Source of the DNA: Bdellovibrionales bacterium RIFOXYD12_FULL_39_22
GTDB lineage: Bacteria; Bdellovibrionota; Bacteriovoracia; Bacteriovoracales; Bacteriovoracaceae
Length of the DNA: 45,228 bases
Direction: 5' to 3'
Assembly: GCA_001770205.1 (NCBI GenBank)
Contig: MEQL01000019.1
Location: 1 to 45,228 of the forward strand
The notes below the pieces were generated by a model. That model was not told where the DNA came from, did not search any database, and worked only from the letters and a program-made list of their open reading frames with translations. The position numbers and the translations under genes are program-made. Of this stretch, positions 15,436 to 24,983 are shown piece after piece; the stretch's first letter is position 1; every line of letters begins with the position of its first letter.

Positions 15436-16120
15436 AGCAATAAGTCTTTTAGATATTCTTTTAAATTCAGGATTCGTGGTAATTTTAATTTTACTGATTT
15501 TAATTTTTGCCTCAGTTTTGTCCTGGGCAATTATCTGGCAAAAAATGAAACTAACCAAGGCCATGAGATTAAATAATGATTTGTTTTTAGAGTATTATAA
15601 AAATTCTGAAAACTTTAGAGAGGTTTTAGAGAAGGCCCAGAATTTGCAATTTAGTCCTTTGAAAACAATATTTACCAATGGCCAGATAGAATTAACTAAA
15701 ATAAAAAAAAATACGGACAATGAAGGACTCAAGCGTCATTTTGAGTTGCATGGATTAACTCTAATTGAGCGAGCAATTCAAAAAGGAATCAATGAATCTA
15801 ATGAAGAGCTGGATAATATGTTATCGACCTTGGCCAGTGTTGGATCCGTTTCTCCATTCATTGGACTTTTTGGAACAGTTTGGGGAATTATTAATTCATT
15901 TACTGGCCTGGCCGGAGGAGGAGCAACCTTAGATGTGGTTGCTCCAGGTATTGCGGAGGCGTTAGTTGCAACGGCAGCAGGATTGGCCGCGGCAATTCCC
16001 GCTGTTTGGTTTTATAACTATTTTTTAAATCAGAATGCTAAGGCCAATGTGCAGATGGAAAGTTTTGGCCAAGATTTTTTAAATGTAATTGAGCGCTCTT
16101 TGATTAGTAAGCTAAATTAG
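15422..16120 (+). CDS. tolQ: TolQ, proton-channel subunit of the Tol system
   Basis: 232 aa, MotA/TolQ/ExbB family. TM1 is near residues 15-40 (GFVVILILLILIFASVLSWAIIW). A cytoplasmic region follows, then the hallmark TLASVGSVSPFIGLFGTVWGIINSFTGLA with TM2 and APGIAEALVATAAGLAAAIPAVWFYNYF with TM3. With TolR it forms the proton-driven motor that energises TolA. The start is preceded by GGAGGGAAG. TolR follows after 12 bases. Confidence 0.93.
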   Translation: MGEDKAISLLDILLNSGFVVILILLILIFASVLSWAIIWQKMKLTKAMRLNNDLFLEYYKNSENFREVLEKAQNLQFSPLKTIFTNGQIELTKIKKNTDNEGLKRHFELHGLTLIERAIQKGINESNEELDNMLSTLASVGSVSPFIGLFGTVWGIINSFTGLAGGGATLDVVAPGIAEALVATAAGLAAAIPAVWFYNYFLNQNAKANVQMESFGQDFLNVIERSLISKLN

Positions 16121-16132
16121 GGAGACAACGTT

Positions 16133-16552
16133 ATGGGAATGGGAATGACTCCTGGGAAAGGAGGAAAGGGAAGAATGGCAGAGATAAATGTTACTCCTTT
16201 GGTGGATGTAATGCTGGTTTTGTTGGTGATTTTTATGATCACCGCGCCGTTGTTATTAAATGGGATAAAACTTGAGTTGCCGAAAACCAAGGAAGTTAAT
16301 CGAATCAACCTTACTTCGAGTCAGATAATTTTATCTTATACTCGCACGAGTGAGTATTTTATAGGAAAGGATAAATTTTTATTGGGAGAGTTAGTTCCAA
16401 TAATAAAGCAGAAATTTGCGGATAATAAAACGGACGTACTGTATTTGCGGGCAGATTACGCAATTACTTATGGAAAAGTGGCCGCACTTATGTCGCATCT
16501 AAAAAAGAATGGTATTTCTCAAATTGCTTTGGTGACTGAGACCGCAAAATGA
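16133..16552 (+). CDS. tolR: TolR, ExbD-like subunit of the Tol motor
   Basis: 139 aa. A short glycine/lysine-rich N-terminus ([15 protein letters not shown]) precedes the ExbD/TolR signature [24 protein letters not shown], whose Asp in PLVDVML is the proton-responsive residue, and then a periplasmic domain ending [13 protein letters not shown]. Overlaps TolA by four bases (ATGA). Confidence 0.93.
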   Translation: MGMGMTPGKGGKGRMAEINVTPLVDVMLVLLVIFMITAPLLLNGIKLELPKTKEVNRINLTSSQIILSYTRTSEYFIGKDKFLLGELVPIIKQKFADNKTDVLYLRADYAITYGKVAALMSHLKKNGISQIALVTETAK

Positions 16553-17349
16553 GTACAGAGTTTAATAGATTTATTGTCTATTCTTTTTCTTCTCACCTGG
16601 GATTGCTCTTCCTAATTATTTTCATACAATTAATTACCGGATTTCTTTCGCAGACAGATAGGATGAAGCTGCAGATGTCTCAGACGGCCATTCGGGTCGA
16701 CGTTGTGGCAATGCCTACAATGAGTTTAAAAGAATTACGGGCCTTGGAAAGTGAAATAAATCGAGAAGATCTTCAGGAGGCCAAAGAGGATAAAGTTGAA
16801 AAAGTGCTAGAAGAGAAAAGTTTGGAGACCTCACAACTGGAATATTTAAAGGAAAAAGAAGGAAAAGATAAAAAGGCCTTTTTATCTATGTTAAAAGATT
16901 TAGGAAAAACTAAACTGGATAACAAAGAACAAAAGGCCATGCGGCAAAAAGATAAGTTGCCGCTAGATGGTAATTTGAAGAGAGAATTACAAAAACTTAT
17001 TATTGCCGGTAATAAAGTTAGCAAAGGATCTTCATTAACCGGAGAGGTAATTTCGGATAAGGAGGCCTCCGAGTTTAATAATTATATTAACAAACTGCCA
17101 GAGATTATTCGGCCTTTTTGGCAATTACCTAGTTATTTAAAAGAGCAAAATTTGCAATGTAGAATTGTTCTGTATTTATCTTCTGATGGATCAATAATCA
17201 AAACAACTATTTTGGAAACGAGTGGAAATGATGACTATGATTTAAGGGCGCTAAAGTCAATTCAGGCCGCTGCCCCCTTTCCGCTGGTAACACCAGAAAT
17301 TGTAGATCGAGTTAAAAGTGGAGAGATTGTTTTGGGGTTTCCTTTGTAG
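16549..17349 (+). CDS. tolA: TolA/TonB-like energy transducer
   Basis: 266 aa. One N-terminal membrane helix ([17 protein letters not shown]) is followed by a charged, Lys/Glu-rich helical linker (about residues 60-145) and a C-terminal TonB/TolA-type domain ([63 protein letters not shown]). It spans the periplasm and transmits TolQR energy. TolA identity rests on position between TolR and TolB; sequence alone would only say TonB-C family. Confidence 0.85.
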   Translation: MSTEFNRFIVYSFSSHLGLLFLIIFIQLITGFLSQTDRMKLQMSQTAIRVDVVAMPTMSLKELRALESEINREDLQEAKEDKVEKVLEEKSLETSQLEYLKEKEGKDKKAFLSMLKDLGKTKLDNKEQKAMRQKDKLPLDGNLKRELQKLIIAGNKVSKGSSLTGEVISDKEASEFNNYINKLPEIIRPFWQLPSYLKEQNLQCRIVLYLSSDGSIIKTTILETSGNDDYDLRALKSIQAAAPFPLVTPEIVDRVKSGEIVLGFPL

Positions 17350-17372
17350 TTTTTTCTTTGATGGAGTTTTTT

Positions 17373-18758
17373 ATGATTTTAAAATTATTTTTCATTTTTA
17401 TTTTCGGGGCATTGATCGATGCTTCCTTTGCTGCAGATAAAAGCATGACAATTGTGGCCGTGGGAGATGCGGTGTTGGCAAAAGAGAAAATGCTGATTTT
17501 GGAACCATATGTTGCTAAAGGAATATCTGGAGCAGATCGAGAACGAGTTAATGAATTGGTGGAATTATTTCGCAACGATTTTTCTTATTACAAAAGTAGA
17601 TTTGAATTGGATACTGCTAATTATTCTGTTTCTCGCAATGATCGGAATGTCTCCTTTATGGATTTGACAAGTTTGGCCGGCCGAGGAATTGAACATATCG
17701 TAAAGCTCTCTTTTTTATTAGAAGGTGGCAAACTTAAATACGATATAAAACACTATAAATCATCCACCGGTCAGGCCCTCTATGCTCAGGATGGACTGGT
17801 TCCAATATTTGAGCTGCGCACTTGGGGACACCAGGTTGCTAACGCAATTTATAAAGGAATAACTGGAGTAGATTCTATTTTTGAATCAAAAGTAATTTTT
17901 GTTTCAGATCGGCCAACGGTAAATCGCAAGGAACCAATTAAAGAACTCTATATCGCAGATTTTGACGGAAAAAATTTAGAGCGCTTAACTTACTTTAATG
18001 GAAATGTAATATCGCCAGACATGTCTAAGGATCGCAAAAAGATAATTTATAGTCTTATAAAGGATAGTGTTCGCGGTAGAGGTGCCGGAAAAATTAAACG
18101 AGATCGCGCCATTGAACTTTATATGTATGATACCAAAACAAAGCAAAATGAACTTATTTCGAATTTTGAGGGAGTAAACTCGGGTGCCATTTTTATAAGC
18201 AATAACGATAATGAAAATATAGCGTTGACTCTTAGTTTCTCGGGTAACGCAGAAATATATGAGATGAATATTAAGACTAAAAAATTGCGACAAATTACCA
18301 AGCATCTATCGATAGATGTCGATCCGTCTTTTTCAGCAGATGGTAAATTGATGACTTTTCTCTCCGGGCGTTCAGGAGATCCAATGGTCTATATAATGGA
18401 TCCTTCTGTGGTTGAGCAGAGTGTAGTCAGAATTGGTTTCGTCGGCCAATTTAATGCTACTCCTCGCTTTTCTCCTGATGGAAAAGAGATTGCATTTTCT
18501 TCGTGGTTGGAAAATAGTTTTGATATCTTTCGTATGAGTGTTGATGGTTCCAATTTAGTGCGCCTAACTAAAGATTTTGGCTCTAATGAAGAACCGACTT
18601 ATTCACCCGACGGACAGTTTATTCTTTTTTCTTCACAGCGAGTTATTTCGCGAGAGCGGGCCGTACAAAATTTATACATAATGAACAGAGATGGTGATGT
18701 AATAGCTCCGGTAATCGTTAATTTTGGAAACTGTACAACTCCTAGATGGTCCAAATAG
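17373..18758 (+). CDS. tolB: TolB, periplasmic beta-propeller of the Tol system
   Basis: 461 aa. The ATG at 17373 is chosen over the upstream TTG/ATG (17358/17361) because GATGGAG is six bases away and gives a signal peptide (MILKLFFIFIFGALIDASFA|ADK). The N-terminal domain is followed by PD40-type propeller blades: FSADGKLMTFLSGRSGDPMVYIMD, FSPDGKEIAFSSWLENSFDIFRM and YSPDGQFILFSSQR. TolB binds Pal and TolA in enterobacteria. No Pal gene follows here, unlike in most tol operons, so Pal must be encoded elsewhere or replaced. Confidence 0.92.
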   Translation: MILKLFFIFIFGALIDASFAADKSMTIVAVGDAVLAKEKMLILEPYVAKGISGADRERVNELVELFRNDFSYYKSRFELDTANYSVSRNDRNVSFMDLTSLAGRGIEHIVKLSFLLEGGKLKYDIKHYKSSTGQALYAQDGLVPIFELRTWGHQVANAIYKGITGVDSIFESKVIFVSDRPTVNRKEPIKELYIADFDGKNLERLTYFNGNVISPDMSKDRKKIIYSLIKDSVRGRGAGKIKRDRAIELYMYDTKTKQNELISNFEGVNSGAIFISNNDNENIALTLSFSGNAEIYEMNIKTKKLRQITKHLSIDVDPSFSADGKLMTFLSGRSGDPMVYIMDPSVVEQSVVRIGFVGQFNATPRFSPDGKEIAFSSWLENSFDIFRMSVDGSNLVRLTKDFGSNEEPTYSPDGQFILFSSQRVISRERAVQNLYIMNRDGDVIAPVIVNFGNCTTPRWSK

Positions 18759-18901
18759 CTGCTTTTGTGATAGCAAAAAAAATTTAAAAACAGTTGACTA
18801 TTTTTCTCTTGTAAATTTTTCAATCAATGTTATCATGTTTGTTATACTGCACAGCGTAAAAAATGCTTTTAAAGACTAATTTTTTGCCTAGGAGTTTAAC
18901 A

Positions 18902-20455
18902 ATGAATAACGAAATGAAGCTTTTTTCGACAGATTTAGAATCACTAAAGTCAATTTTGTCGTCAACTTTAGACGAGTCAATATTTTTTAATGAATTAGGC
19001 TCATATCTGAAATTAGCACTACAATCGGACAATTATTTGATCTATATGGCCGGGACTGACCTTGCCACTGCCCGCGCCATATATACCGATAAGTCAGCAA
19101 ACACCGATTTAGAAGTTGCCACCATTGCTGGACACGTTATTCGGAGCAAGCGAGCTTATTTTTCAAATGATTTTGCGAGAGATCCACTTTTTTCTGGGCG
19201 GGCCAATAAGTTAACTCGCGCAGAGCTTTGTGCCCCCATTATGTACGAAGGATTAGTGATTGCAACAGTTCATTTACAAAACAGGGGAGAAAAGCAGTTT
19301 ACGCGTAATGACGTAACTTCCGTTTTAGAAATATTGAGTGGTATTTCCGATCCAATTAAAAACATGCAAATGTACTTATCAGCAAAAGCACTCAACGAGA
19401 TACTTCTTAAAAAACTAGAGATGCAAGAGAATGCCATCGCCGGAAAATTAGAGGTGGTCGTTGAAAGCAATTATCAAATCAAAGAAGGAAAAATAATAAG
19501 CCTGTCAGAGGTAATGAAAAATGCGATCAAATTAAGCGATAAGTTAGCGGCCGCCGGGGTCAATGCATTAATTAGTGGGCCAACAGGCAGCGGACGAGAG
19601 ATGCTGGCCAGAAGAATTCATTGTAGAAGTAGTCGCGCCAGCAGAGCATTTATTGTGGTAGATTGTTCAGTTTTGGCAGAAGGTGCGTTAGAGGTGGAGC
19701 TATTTGGGCGATTGGAAAACTCTATTGCCGGAACAGCTGGGCAGCGTGGACTTTTTGAAGTTGCCAATAATGGAACAATCGTTTTGCGAAATATTCACGC
19801 TATTCCGATAAACTTACAAAATAAACTCAATCGTTATTTGCAAGATGGAACCATTGTGCGAGCAGAGTCATTTGCACAGTACTCTTCTAATGCAAGAATT
19901 TTGGCAATCTCAGATAAAAATTTATTAGACATGGTGGCGGCCGGAACTTTTTCTAAGGCCCTTTATAATGAATTGGCCACAATGATTGTTAATGTTCCCT
20001 CTTTGGTTGAAAGAAAAGTAGATATTGAATCGCTTGCCTCTTATTTTTTAAATGAGAATAAATCCATTGATCAGATGAAATCCCTCTCTCCGGATGCGGT
20101 TAGGTTGTTGGCAGAATATAATTGGCCAGGAAATTTACGAGAACTAAAGAGTGTTATGCAGAGGGCATATATTTTGTCTGATGGCCGTATCATTGAGGCC
20201 GATCATTTGGCCGACAGTGTTGTAATTCTTCCCGAGGAAGATGAAAATAAAGAAGTTACTGATAGAGCTAACGATGCCTCTTCTGTGTTTGTTGAGATGA
20301 CGCTAGGAGATTTAGAGCGTAGGCATATTTGTCAAACCCTAGAATATTTGGCCGGAAATAAAACGAAGGCGGCAAAAGCATTAGGCATTACAGTAAAAAC
20401 ATTATATAACAAACTTCATACCTATGGTTTAATCGCATCTCAGGAGATTCAATAA
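18902..20455 (+). CDS. Degenerate sigma-54-type transcriptional activator with GAF and Fis-type HTH domains
   Basis: 517 aa. The ATG at 18902 has TAGGAG seven bases upstream and is preferred to one 39 bases earlier. Order: a GAF-like sensor (about 15-160: NYLIYMAGTDLATARAIY...VIATVHLQ), an AAA+ sigma-54-interaction domain (about 205-430), and a Fis-type HTH (RRHICQTLEYLAGNKTKAAKALGITVKTLYNKL). Walker A survives as GPTGSGRE. The GAFTGA loop that contacts sigma-54 is replaced by NSIAGTA. Walker B, normally LFLDEI, reads IVLRNI, and the arginine-finger region (FSKALYNELATMIVNVPSL) has lost the arginine of YYRL. It probably cannot remodel sigma-54 holoenzyme and may act as a plain DNA-binding regulator. 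It is coupled to the next gene by TAATG. Confidence 0.8.
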   Translation: MNNEMKLFSTDLESLKSILSSTLDESIFFNELGSYLKLALQSDNYLIYMAGTDLATARAIYTDKSANTDLEVATIAGHVIRSKRAYFSNDFARDPLFSGRANKLTRAELCAPIMYEGLVIATVHLQNRGEKQFTRNDVTSVLEILSGISDPIKNMQMYLSAKALNEILLKKLEMQENAIAGKLEVVVESNYQIKEGKIISLSEVMKNAIKLSDKLAAAGVNALISGPTGSGREMLARRIHCRSSRASRAFIVVDCSVLAEGALEVELFGRLENSIAGTAGQRGLFEVANNGTIVLRNIHAIPINLQNKLNRYLQDGTIVRAESFAQYSSNARILAISDKNLLDMVAAGTFSKALYNELATMIVNVPSLVERKVDIESLASYFLNENKSIDQMKSLSPDAVRLLAEYNWPGNLRELKSVMQRAYILSDGRIIEADHLADSVVILPEEDENKEVTDRANDASSVFVEMTLGDLERRHICQTLEYLAGNKTKAAKALGITVKTLYNKLHTYGLIASQEIQ

Positions 20456-20676
20456 TGACAACAGAAATTGAGCTAATCCCAGAAACCCCGGCAATTGTGG
20501 ATGAAAATTCGGTAATAAATGATTTTCGGCAATCTCGTGATGTGGAAAAATTTTATAGATTTGTTCACGAAAACGATTTGCGAAGAGAAGCAAAACTTTT
20601 GATTAATTCAGTGCTGCAAAGAGTTGCCGCTTTAACGAAGAAAAAGAAGGGACGACCACCTAAAAATGTCCACTAA
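20455..20676 (+). CDS. Small basic-tailed protein coupled to the regulator, unknown
   Basis: 73 aa. Its ATG shares one base with the regulator's stop (TAATG), so translation is coupled. The N-terminus is acidic (MTTEIELIPETPAIVDENS). The middle is helical (VEKFYRFVHENDLRREAKLLINSVLQRVAALT), and the C-terminus KKKKGRPPK resembles an AT-hook, suggesting DNA contact. I do not recognise the family. It may be an accessory factor of the degenerate activator. That is inferred only from position and the basic tail. Confidence 0.55.
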   Translation: MTTEIELIPETPAIVDENSVINDFRQSRDVEKFYRFVHENDLRREAKLLINSVLQRVAALTKKKKGRPPKNVH

Positions 20677-20818
20677 TTATCTGATTATTCGCGCAAACGT
20701 ATAACTATTTAACTATTGTCTGGTATGCCTAGAGTTTTTACTTTACTTGAATGGCAGTCGTGAGATAAAATTTACCCAGTGGGTCAGGATGGCCTATAAA
20801 AAGACTAAGGGATTGGTC

Positions 20819-21550
20819 ATGAATCTTTCGGGGACAGAAAATCAAAATCAGGCGAATCTTAATTTTTCACGAGATGCTCTTCTGCGTCGCAATGATGGTT
20901 CTTTTTTTAAATTAGACAATGTCTCTTATTCTTATGGAAGCGTTAAGGCGTTATCGCAAGTCTCTTTGGCCATCGGCCGCGGTGAAATCGTCTTTGTAAC
21001 AGGATCTTCAGGTGCAGGCAAAAGCACACTGCTTAAAGTTTTAAAAGAAGAGTTACTGCCAAGTAGTGGAAAAGTTTTTCTTCCAAAATTTTTAAATAGT
21101 CAGATTTTTATTTCAGGAGTTGAGCAGGAGTCAGATTTATTGGGAGATTTTTCCTGTCACGATAACATGGCATTGGCCTATGATCCGACTATATACCGTC
21201 GGAAAAAAGATTTTAATAACGACCTGCAAGATTTAGCAAAATATATTGGTATCACAGACAAACTAGATTTAAAGATTAATAGGTGCAATGGGGGCCTTCG
21301 GCAGAAAGTGGCCATTGCCAGAGCATTATTGGCCAGACCGGATGTTTTTATTGCTGATGAACCAACTAGTTCGTTGGACTATGACAGTTCAAAAAAAATA
21401 TTTGATATTTTAAATGTCTATAATATTAAACGCGGAATGACCATTGTTTGGGCCTCTCATAATCGTGAGCTAGTTAAGCGCTTTACGGGAAGAATTATTC
21501 ATTTAGATAACGGTAAAATAATATATTCGGGGCATGCATGCTTTATTTAA
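20819..21550 (+). CDS. ftsE: FtsE, ABC-type ATPase of the FtsEX division complex
   Basis: 243 aa from ATG 20819, preferred because AAGGGA lies six bases upstream; TTG 20747 and ATG 20789 are also in frame. ABC ATPase motifs: Walker A GSSGAGKSTLLK, signature NRCNGGLRQKVAIARAL (usual LSGGEQQR, here CNGGLRQK), Walker B DVFIADEPTSSLD, and H-loop WASHNRE. FtsE with FtsX transmits division-ring signals to EnvC-type hydrolase activators. Identity rests on its overlap (13 bases) with an FtsX-like gene and the EnvC-like gene next. Confidence 0.88.
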   Translation: MNLSGTENQNQANLNFSRDALLRRNDGSFFKLDNVSYSYGSVKALSQVSLAIGRGEIVFVTGSSGAGKSTLLKVLKEELLPSSGKVFLPKFLNSQIFISGVEQESDLLGDFSCHDNMALAYDPTIYRRKKDFNNDLQDLAKYIGITDKLDLKINRCNGGLRQKVAIARALLARPDVFIADEPTSSLDYDSSKKIFDILNVYNIKRGMTIVWASHNRELVKRFTGRIIHLDNGKIIYSGHACFI

Positions 21551-22338
21551 ATGGCCTGTTCTATTTAATTTCAAAATATCCAATCCGGACGTTTGCATAT
21601 TTGCTGGCGACCGTTGTGATGGGATTTGTTTTTTTAGCAGAAGGAGTTTTGGATAAAAAAATAAGCGAACAAATCGCCTTTAAGCTAGATGAGGAGTCCT
21701 ATTTTACGGCACTAATATCGACCAAAGAAAATTATAATATGTTGGTTCGTAAAATGATATATTTACCCGGAGTGGAAAAGGTAAAAGTAATTGGGCCAGA
21801 AGAATTAAATAGCAAAGTAACCAAAGCAATTAGTGCTATGAAAATAAATATTCCGCTAACTGCCGGCGGATTATCTTCTAATTTTGTGGGAATGAAGGTC
21901 TTCTTTAAAGATGGTCTGCGGGACGAAACAAAAGAATTGGTGAGAAATTATCTGGCAAAATTGGCGGGGGAGGCAAATCTCTTTCTCGGTAACAACATAT
22001 CAAACATCGAGCTGTTTAATGGCTATAAGGGGATCTACAATAAGATTAAACAACTATTGCCTGAGGGATTTAAGTTAGCGGCCGTTGTTTTCTGGCTCTA
22101 TTGCGTGAGTATTATGCGTTCCCCCTTTTTAGCAATTTTTATGGTGGCCCAGAAATATCAGCGTTCAAAAAATCTGGCCCTTAAGGCCTCCGCCTTGGCC
22201 AATGCGGTTATTTTGGGATTGATATTTTTGGGAATAACTATGGCACAGATATCAATTAACTATATTAATCTAGCGATGTTGGGAGGAGTTATTATTGCTG
22301 GAACCGTATATATGTCAAAGAAAATGTCATGGGTATAA
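21538..22338 (+). CDS. ftsX: FtsX, membrane subunit of the FtsEX complex
   Basis: 266 aa. An N-terminal helix (TFAYLLATVVMGFVFLAEG) is followed by a large periplasmic loop (about 45-175), then three C-terminal helices (FKLAAVVFWLYCVSIMRSPFLAIFMV; ANAVILGLIFLGITMAQI; LAMLGGVIIAGTVYM), the usual FtsX topology. The PGVEKVKVIGPEEL segment matches the FtsX extracellular domain. The sequence is quite diverged. It overlaps FtsE by 13 bases and the EnvC-like gene by 10. Confidence 0.85.
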   Translation: MLYLNGLFYLISKYPIRTFAYLLATVVMGFVFLAEGVLDKKISEQIAFKLDEESYFTALISTKENYNMLVRKMIYLPGVEKVKVIGPEELNSKVTKAISAMKINIPLTAGGLSSNFVGMKVFFKDGLRDETKELVRNYLAKLAGEANLFLGNNISNIELFNGYKGIYNKIKQLLPEGFKLAAVVFWLYCVSIMRSPFLAIFMVAQKYQRSKNLALKASALANAVILGLIFLGITMAQISINYINLAMLGGVIIAGTVYMSKKMSWV

Positions 22339-23411
22339 TTTATAAGTTAATAACAATCATCTCGCTATTTTCTACACCATTTTTTTATGTTCCCGCCGCT
22401 CTCAATCGTGAGGCCTCAGAGCAATTAATAAAGGCGGAAGGGGAAAAGGAAAAAGTTGGAATTAATCTAAAAGAACAGATAAAAAGAATTGCCGATATTG
22501 CGGAAAAAATTAAAGAATTAGAAGGGGATTTAGACAATAAAAACCGAGAGTATATTGATCTTATCGAAGGTCGGAAAAATTTAGATATAGACTTAGAGAT
22601 TGCGGCAAAAGAGCTAGAAGATTTAGCAATCAAAATAGAACAAACACAAAAGTCGGCCCAGACGGTGTTGAACGGAATTGTTGTCGGCACTTTAAATGAT
22701 TTTCAAGAAGAGAGTGATTTAATTGTTAACCAACTTTTGGAGCAAGAAGTTAAGAAGCTCCTAGAAGAACTTGCGCCGCTGAAAGTAGCTATAGTTGAGA
22801 AGAAAGGCCAGGTCGAACAACTGCAGAGTAAAATAGAAGAAATAAATCGCAATTGTCTAGACATAGAGTCGGCCATTCGTGGAATGGAAGACGAAAAACA
22901 AAATTATGCTAGCGAATATGTTGGACTAGTAAACAGTCGAGATGAAATATGGAGTGATATCAAGAATAATAAAATACAAAAGCAACTGGCCGCCACCCGG
23001 CCAGTGGGCAATTTAGATCAAAAACTTCTTGAGGCGCCAGTTCGAAATTATACACAGCTAGATTACAACAAGAAGGGAATAACCTATAAAACAAAAGGTG
23101 TCGTTCCCCTATATTCTGGGGGGAAAGGAGAGGTCGTTTATCAGGGAGAACTTTCCACCTACGGCAATTTAGTGATTATTGATCATGGTAACGATCTGCG
23201 CTCAGTCGTTTTAGGTGATTTTATTGCTAAAGTAAAAAAGGGAGATGTGATGGACAAGGGGGATATCCTGGGATACACCGCAAGCAAAGCAGCACAATTT
23301 GGGAAAGTATATTTTGAAGTTAGGATAAAAGACAAAGCACAAAATACCATTGAGTTTGTCGAGCGAGAATCACTAACTTCAAATAGTATTACAGAAAAAA
23401 AGAAGATATAA
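22329..23411 (+). CDS. envC: EnvC-like murein hydrolase activator (coiled coil plus degenerate LytM domain)
   Basis: 360 aa with a signal peptide (IYKLITIISLFSTPFFYVPAA). Residues 30-230 are a long heptad-rich coiled coil (KIKELEGDLDNKNREYIDLIEGRKN). The C-terminus is an M23/LytM fold: GVVPLYSGGKGEVVYQGELSTYGNLVIIDHGNDLRSVVLGDF...VKKGDVMDKGDILGYT...VYFEVRI. Active M23 enzymes use HxxxD, then YxHL and HxH. Here YGHL-type and HxH motifs are absent (LRSVVLGDF, VYFEV), as in EnvC, which activates amidases rather than cutting murein itself. It follows FtsX with overlapping codons, the expected partner. Confidence 0.85.
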   Translation: MGIIYKLITIISLFSTPFFYVPAALNREASEQLIKAEGEKEKVGINLKEQIKRIADIAEKIKELEGDLDNKNREYIDLIEGRKNLDIDLEIAAKELEDLAIKIEQTQKSAQTVLNGIVVGTLNDFQEESDLIVNQLLEQEVKKLLEELAPLKVAIVEKKGQVEQLQSKIEEINRNCLDIESAIRGMEDEKQNYASEYVGLVNSRDEIWSDIKNNKIQKQLAATRPVGNLDQKLLEAPVRNYTQLDYNKKGITYKTKGVVPLYSGGKGEVVYQGELSTYGNLVIIDHGNDLRSVVLGDFIAKVKKGDVMDKGDILGYTASKAAQFGKVYFEVRIKDKAQNTIEFVERESLTSNSITEKKKI

Positions 23412-23465
23412 TCAACTACGTAATTTAAAAACAACTCAATCATGATGAGTATAGGATGGTCACGT

Positions 23466-24881
23466 ATGCTTTTAGTCAGAGGTTTATTGTTTGTTGCTTG
23501 TTTTTCATATTCCATTTCGATGGCCGTCGAGAAGAAAGTTGATGACGCACAAATTAAGTCGCGCTTTGAGACGCTTGAGTTATTTAACAAAGTATTGCAT
23601 ACCATCGAAACACAGTACTATCGAGAAGTGGATACAGATAAATTAATTCAAGGCGCCCTCAAGGGGATGATGGACACGCTAGACCCTCACTCAGCATTTT
23701 TAGATAAGAATGTTTTTGAAAAGATGCAGGAAGATACGAAGGGAGAATTCGGAGGCCTTGGTATTGAAGTTACTCAGAGAGATGGAGTAATTGTCATTAT
23801 CACCCCGATAGAGGACTCTCCGGCCTTTAATGCAGGACTGTTGCCCGGAGACAAAATTATAGAAATTAATCATGAAAACGTGGTGGGTATTTCGCTTGAG
23901 AAAGCAATTGATATGATGAAAGGAGATAAAAAAAGCAAGGTTAATTTAGGTATAGTTCGAGAAGGATCAGATGTTACAAAATATTTTACTATTAAACGGG
24001 AAATTATAAAAACCAAGGCCATAAAAACACAGCTTCTGGGTGATAATATTATCTATTTGCGCTTGTCACAATTCCAACAACGAGCTGGGCAGGAAGTCGA
24101 AGACGCCATAAAAAAACATTATGCAGAATTAGGTAAATCCAAAAAAACACCTCGGGGTGTAGTTTTAGATTTACGCTTTAATCCCGGAGGCCTCTTAGAA
24201 GAGGCCGTAAATGTGGCGTCAATATTTTTGAAAGATGGAATTGTTGTTTCAACAGAAGGGCGCAATAAAAATGAAAAAGAATTTCGTTACGTAAAAAAAG
24301 ATCTCTATAAAGAATTAAAATTGCCCTTGGCCGTTTTGATTAATGGCGCCTCTGCCTCTGCCTCAGAAATTGTTGCGGGTGCCATTCAAGATGCTAAGCG
24401 CGGATTGATTATGGGAACACGTTCTTTTGGAAAGGGCTCTGTTCAGCAAGTATCAAAAATAGATGATGAAAAGGGATTGAAGTTGACTATTGCGCAATAT
24501 ATGACTCCAAACGGAAAAAAAATTCAGGCCATTGGAATTAGGCCAGATGTTGAGTTGGGAGAAATTGATTCGTCGTGGTTAAATAAGCATTATAAGAATA
24601 CTAATTTTTTAAGAGAGAAAGATTTGCGCAATCATTTGACCGCAACAAAAGAAACTGCCGAGGAAAAAGTTGTACGAGAAGAGATGGAAAAGGAAGAGCG
24701 AATTGCTAGAGCAGAGAGCTTGGAAGAAAGTAAGCGCAAAAAGAGCGAACAAGATTCAGAGGAAAAAGATCAGATATTTAAAAAATATGAACCAGCGGAA
24801 GATTATCAAGTGGTGCAGGCCGTAAATTATTTACAAAGCTTTGATCTGTTTTTAGAGATAAAATTACCTGCAAACAAATAA
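23466..24881 (+). CDS. ctpA: C-terminal processing peptidase (CtpA/S41)
   Basis: 471 aa. ATG 23466 is preferred over 23442 because AGGATGG precedes it and a clean signal peptide results (MLLVRGLLFVACFSYSISMA|VEK). Order: an N-terminal S41 segment (FNKVLHTIETQYYREVDTDKLIQGALKGMMDTLDPHS), a PDZ domain (GGLGIEVTQRDGVIVIITPIEDSPAFNAGLLPGDKIIEINHE), and the S41 catalytic core with the Ser in NGASASASEIVAGAIQDAKRG and Lys in RSFGKGSVQ. The charged C-terminal tail (about 390-440) is extended. Ctp proteases trim periplasmic proteins, including murein hydrolases, which fits its place after FtsEX-EnvC. Confidence 0.92.
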   Translation: MLLVRGLLFVACFSYSISMAVEKKVDDAQIKSRFETLELFNKVLHTIETQYYREVDTDKLIQGALKGMMDTLDPHSAFLDKNVFEKMQEDTKGEFGGLGIEVTQRDGVIVIITPIEDSPAFNAGLLPGDKIIEINHENVVGISLEKAIDMMKGDKKSKVNLGIVREGSDVTKYFTIKREIIKTKAIKTQLLGDNIIYLRLSQFQQRAGQEVEDAIKKHYAELGKSKKTPRGVVLDLRFNPGGLLEEAVNVASIFLKDGIVVSTEGRNKNEKEFRYVKKDLYKELKLPLAVLINGASASASEIVAGAIQDAKRGLIMGTRSFGKGSVQQVSKIDDEKGLKLTIAQYMTPNGKKIQAIGIRPDVELGEIDSSWLNKHYKNTNFLREKDLRNHLTATKETAEEKVVREEMEKEERIARAESLEESKRKKSEQDSEEKDQIFKKYEPAEDYQVVQAVNYLQSFDLFLEIKLPANK

Positions 24882-24983
24882 ATAATAATTGTCACAACGA
24901 GAAGAACCTTTTTTGCCGCCTTAGATTAGACAGGTAATGATGTATAATTTAACCAAGGCAAGATAAGAATTAGAGGTATTTCT

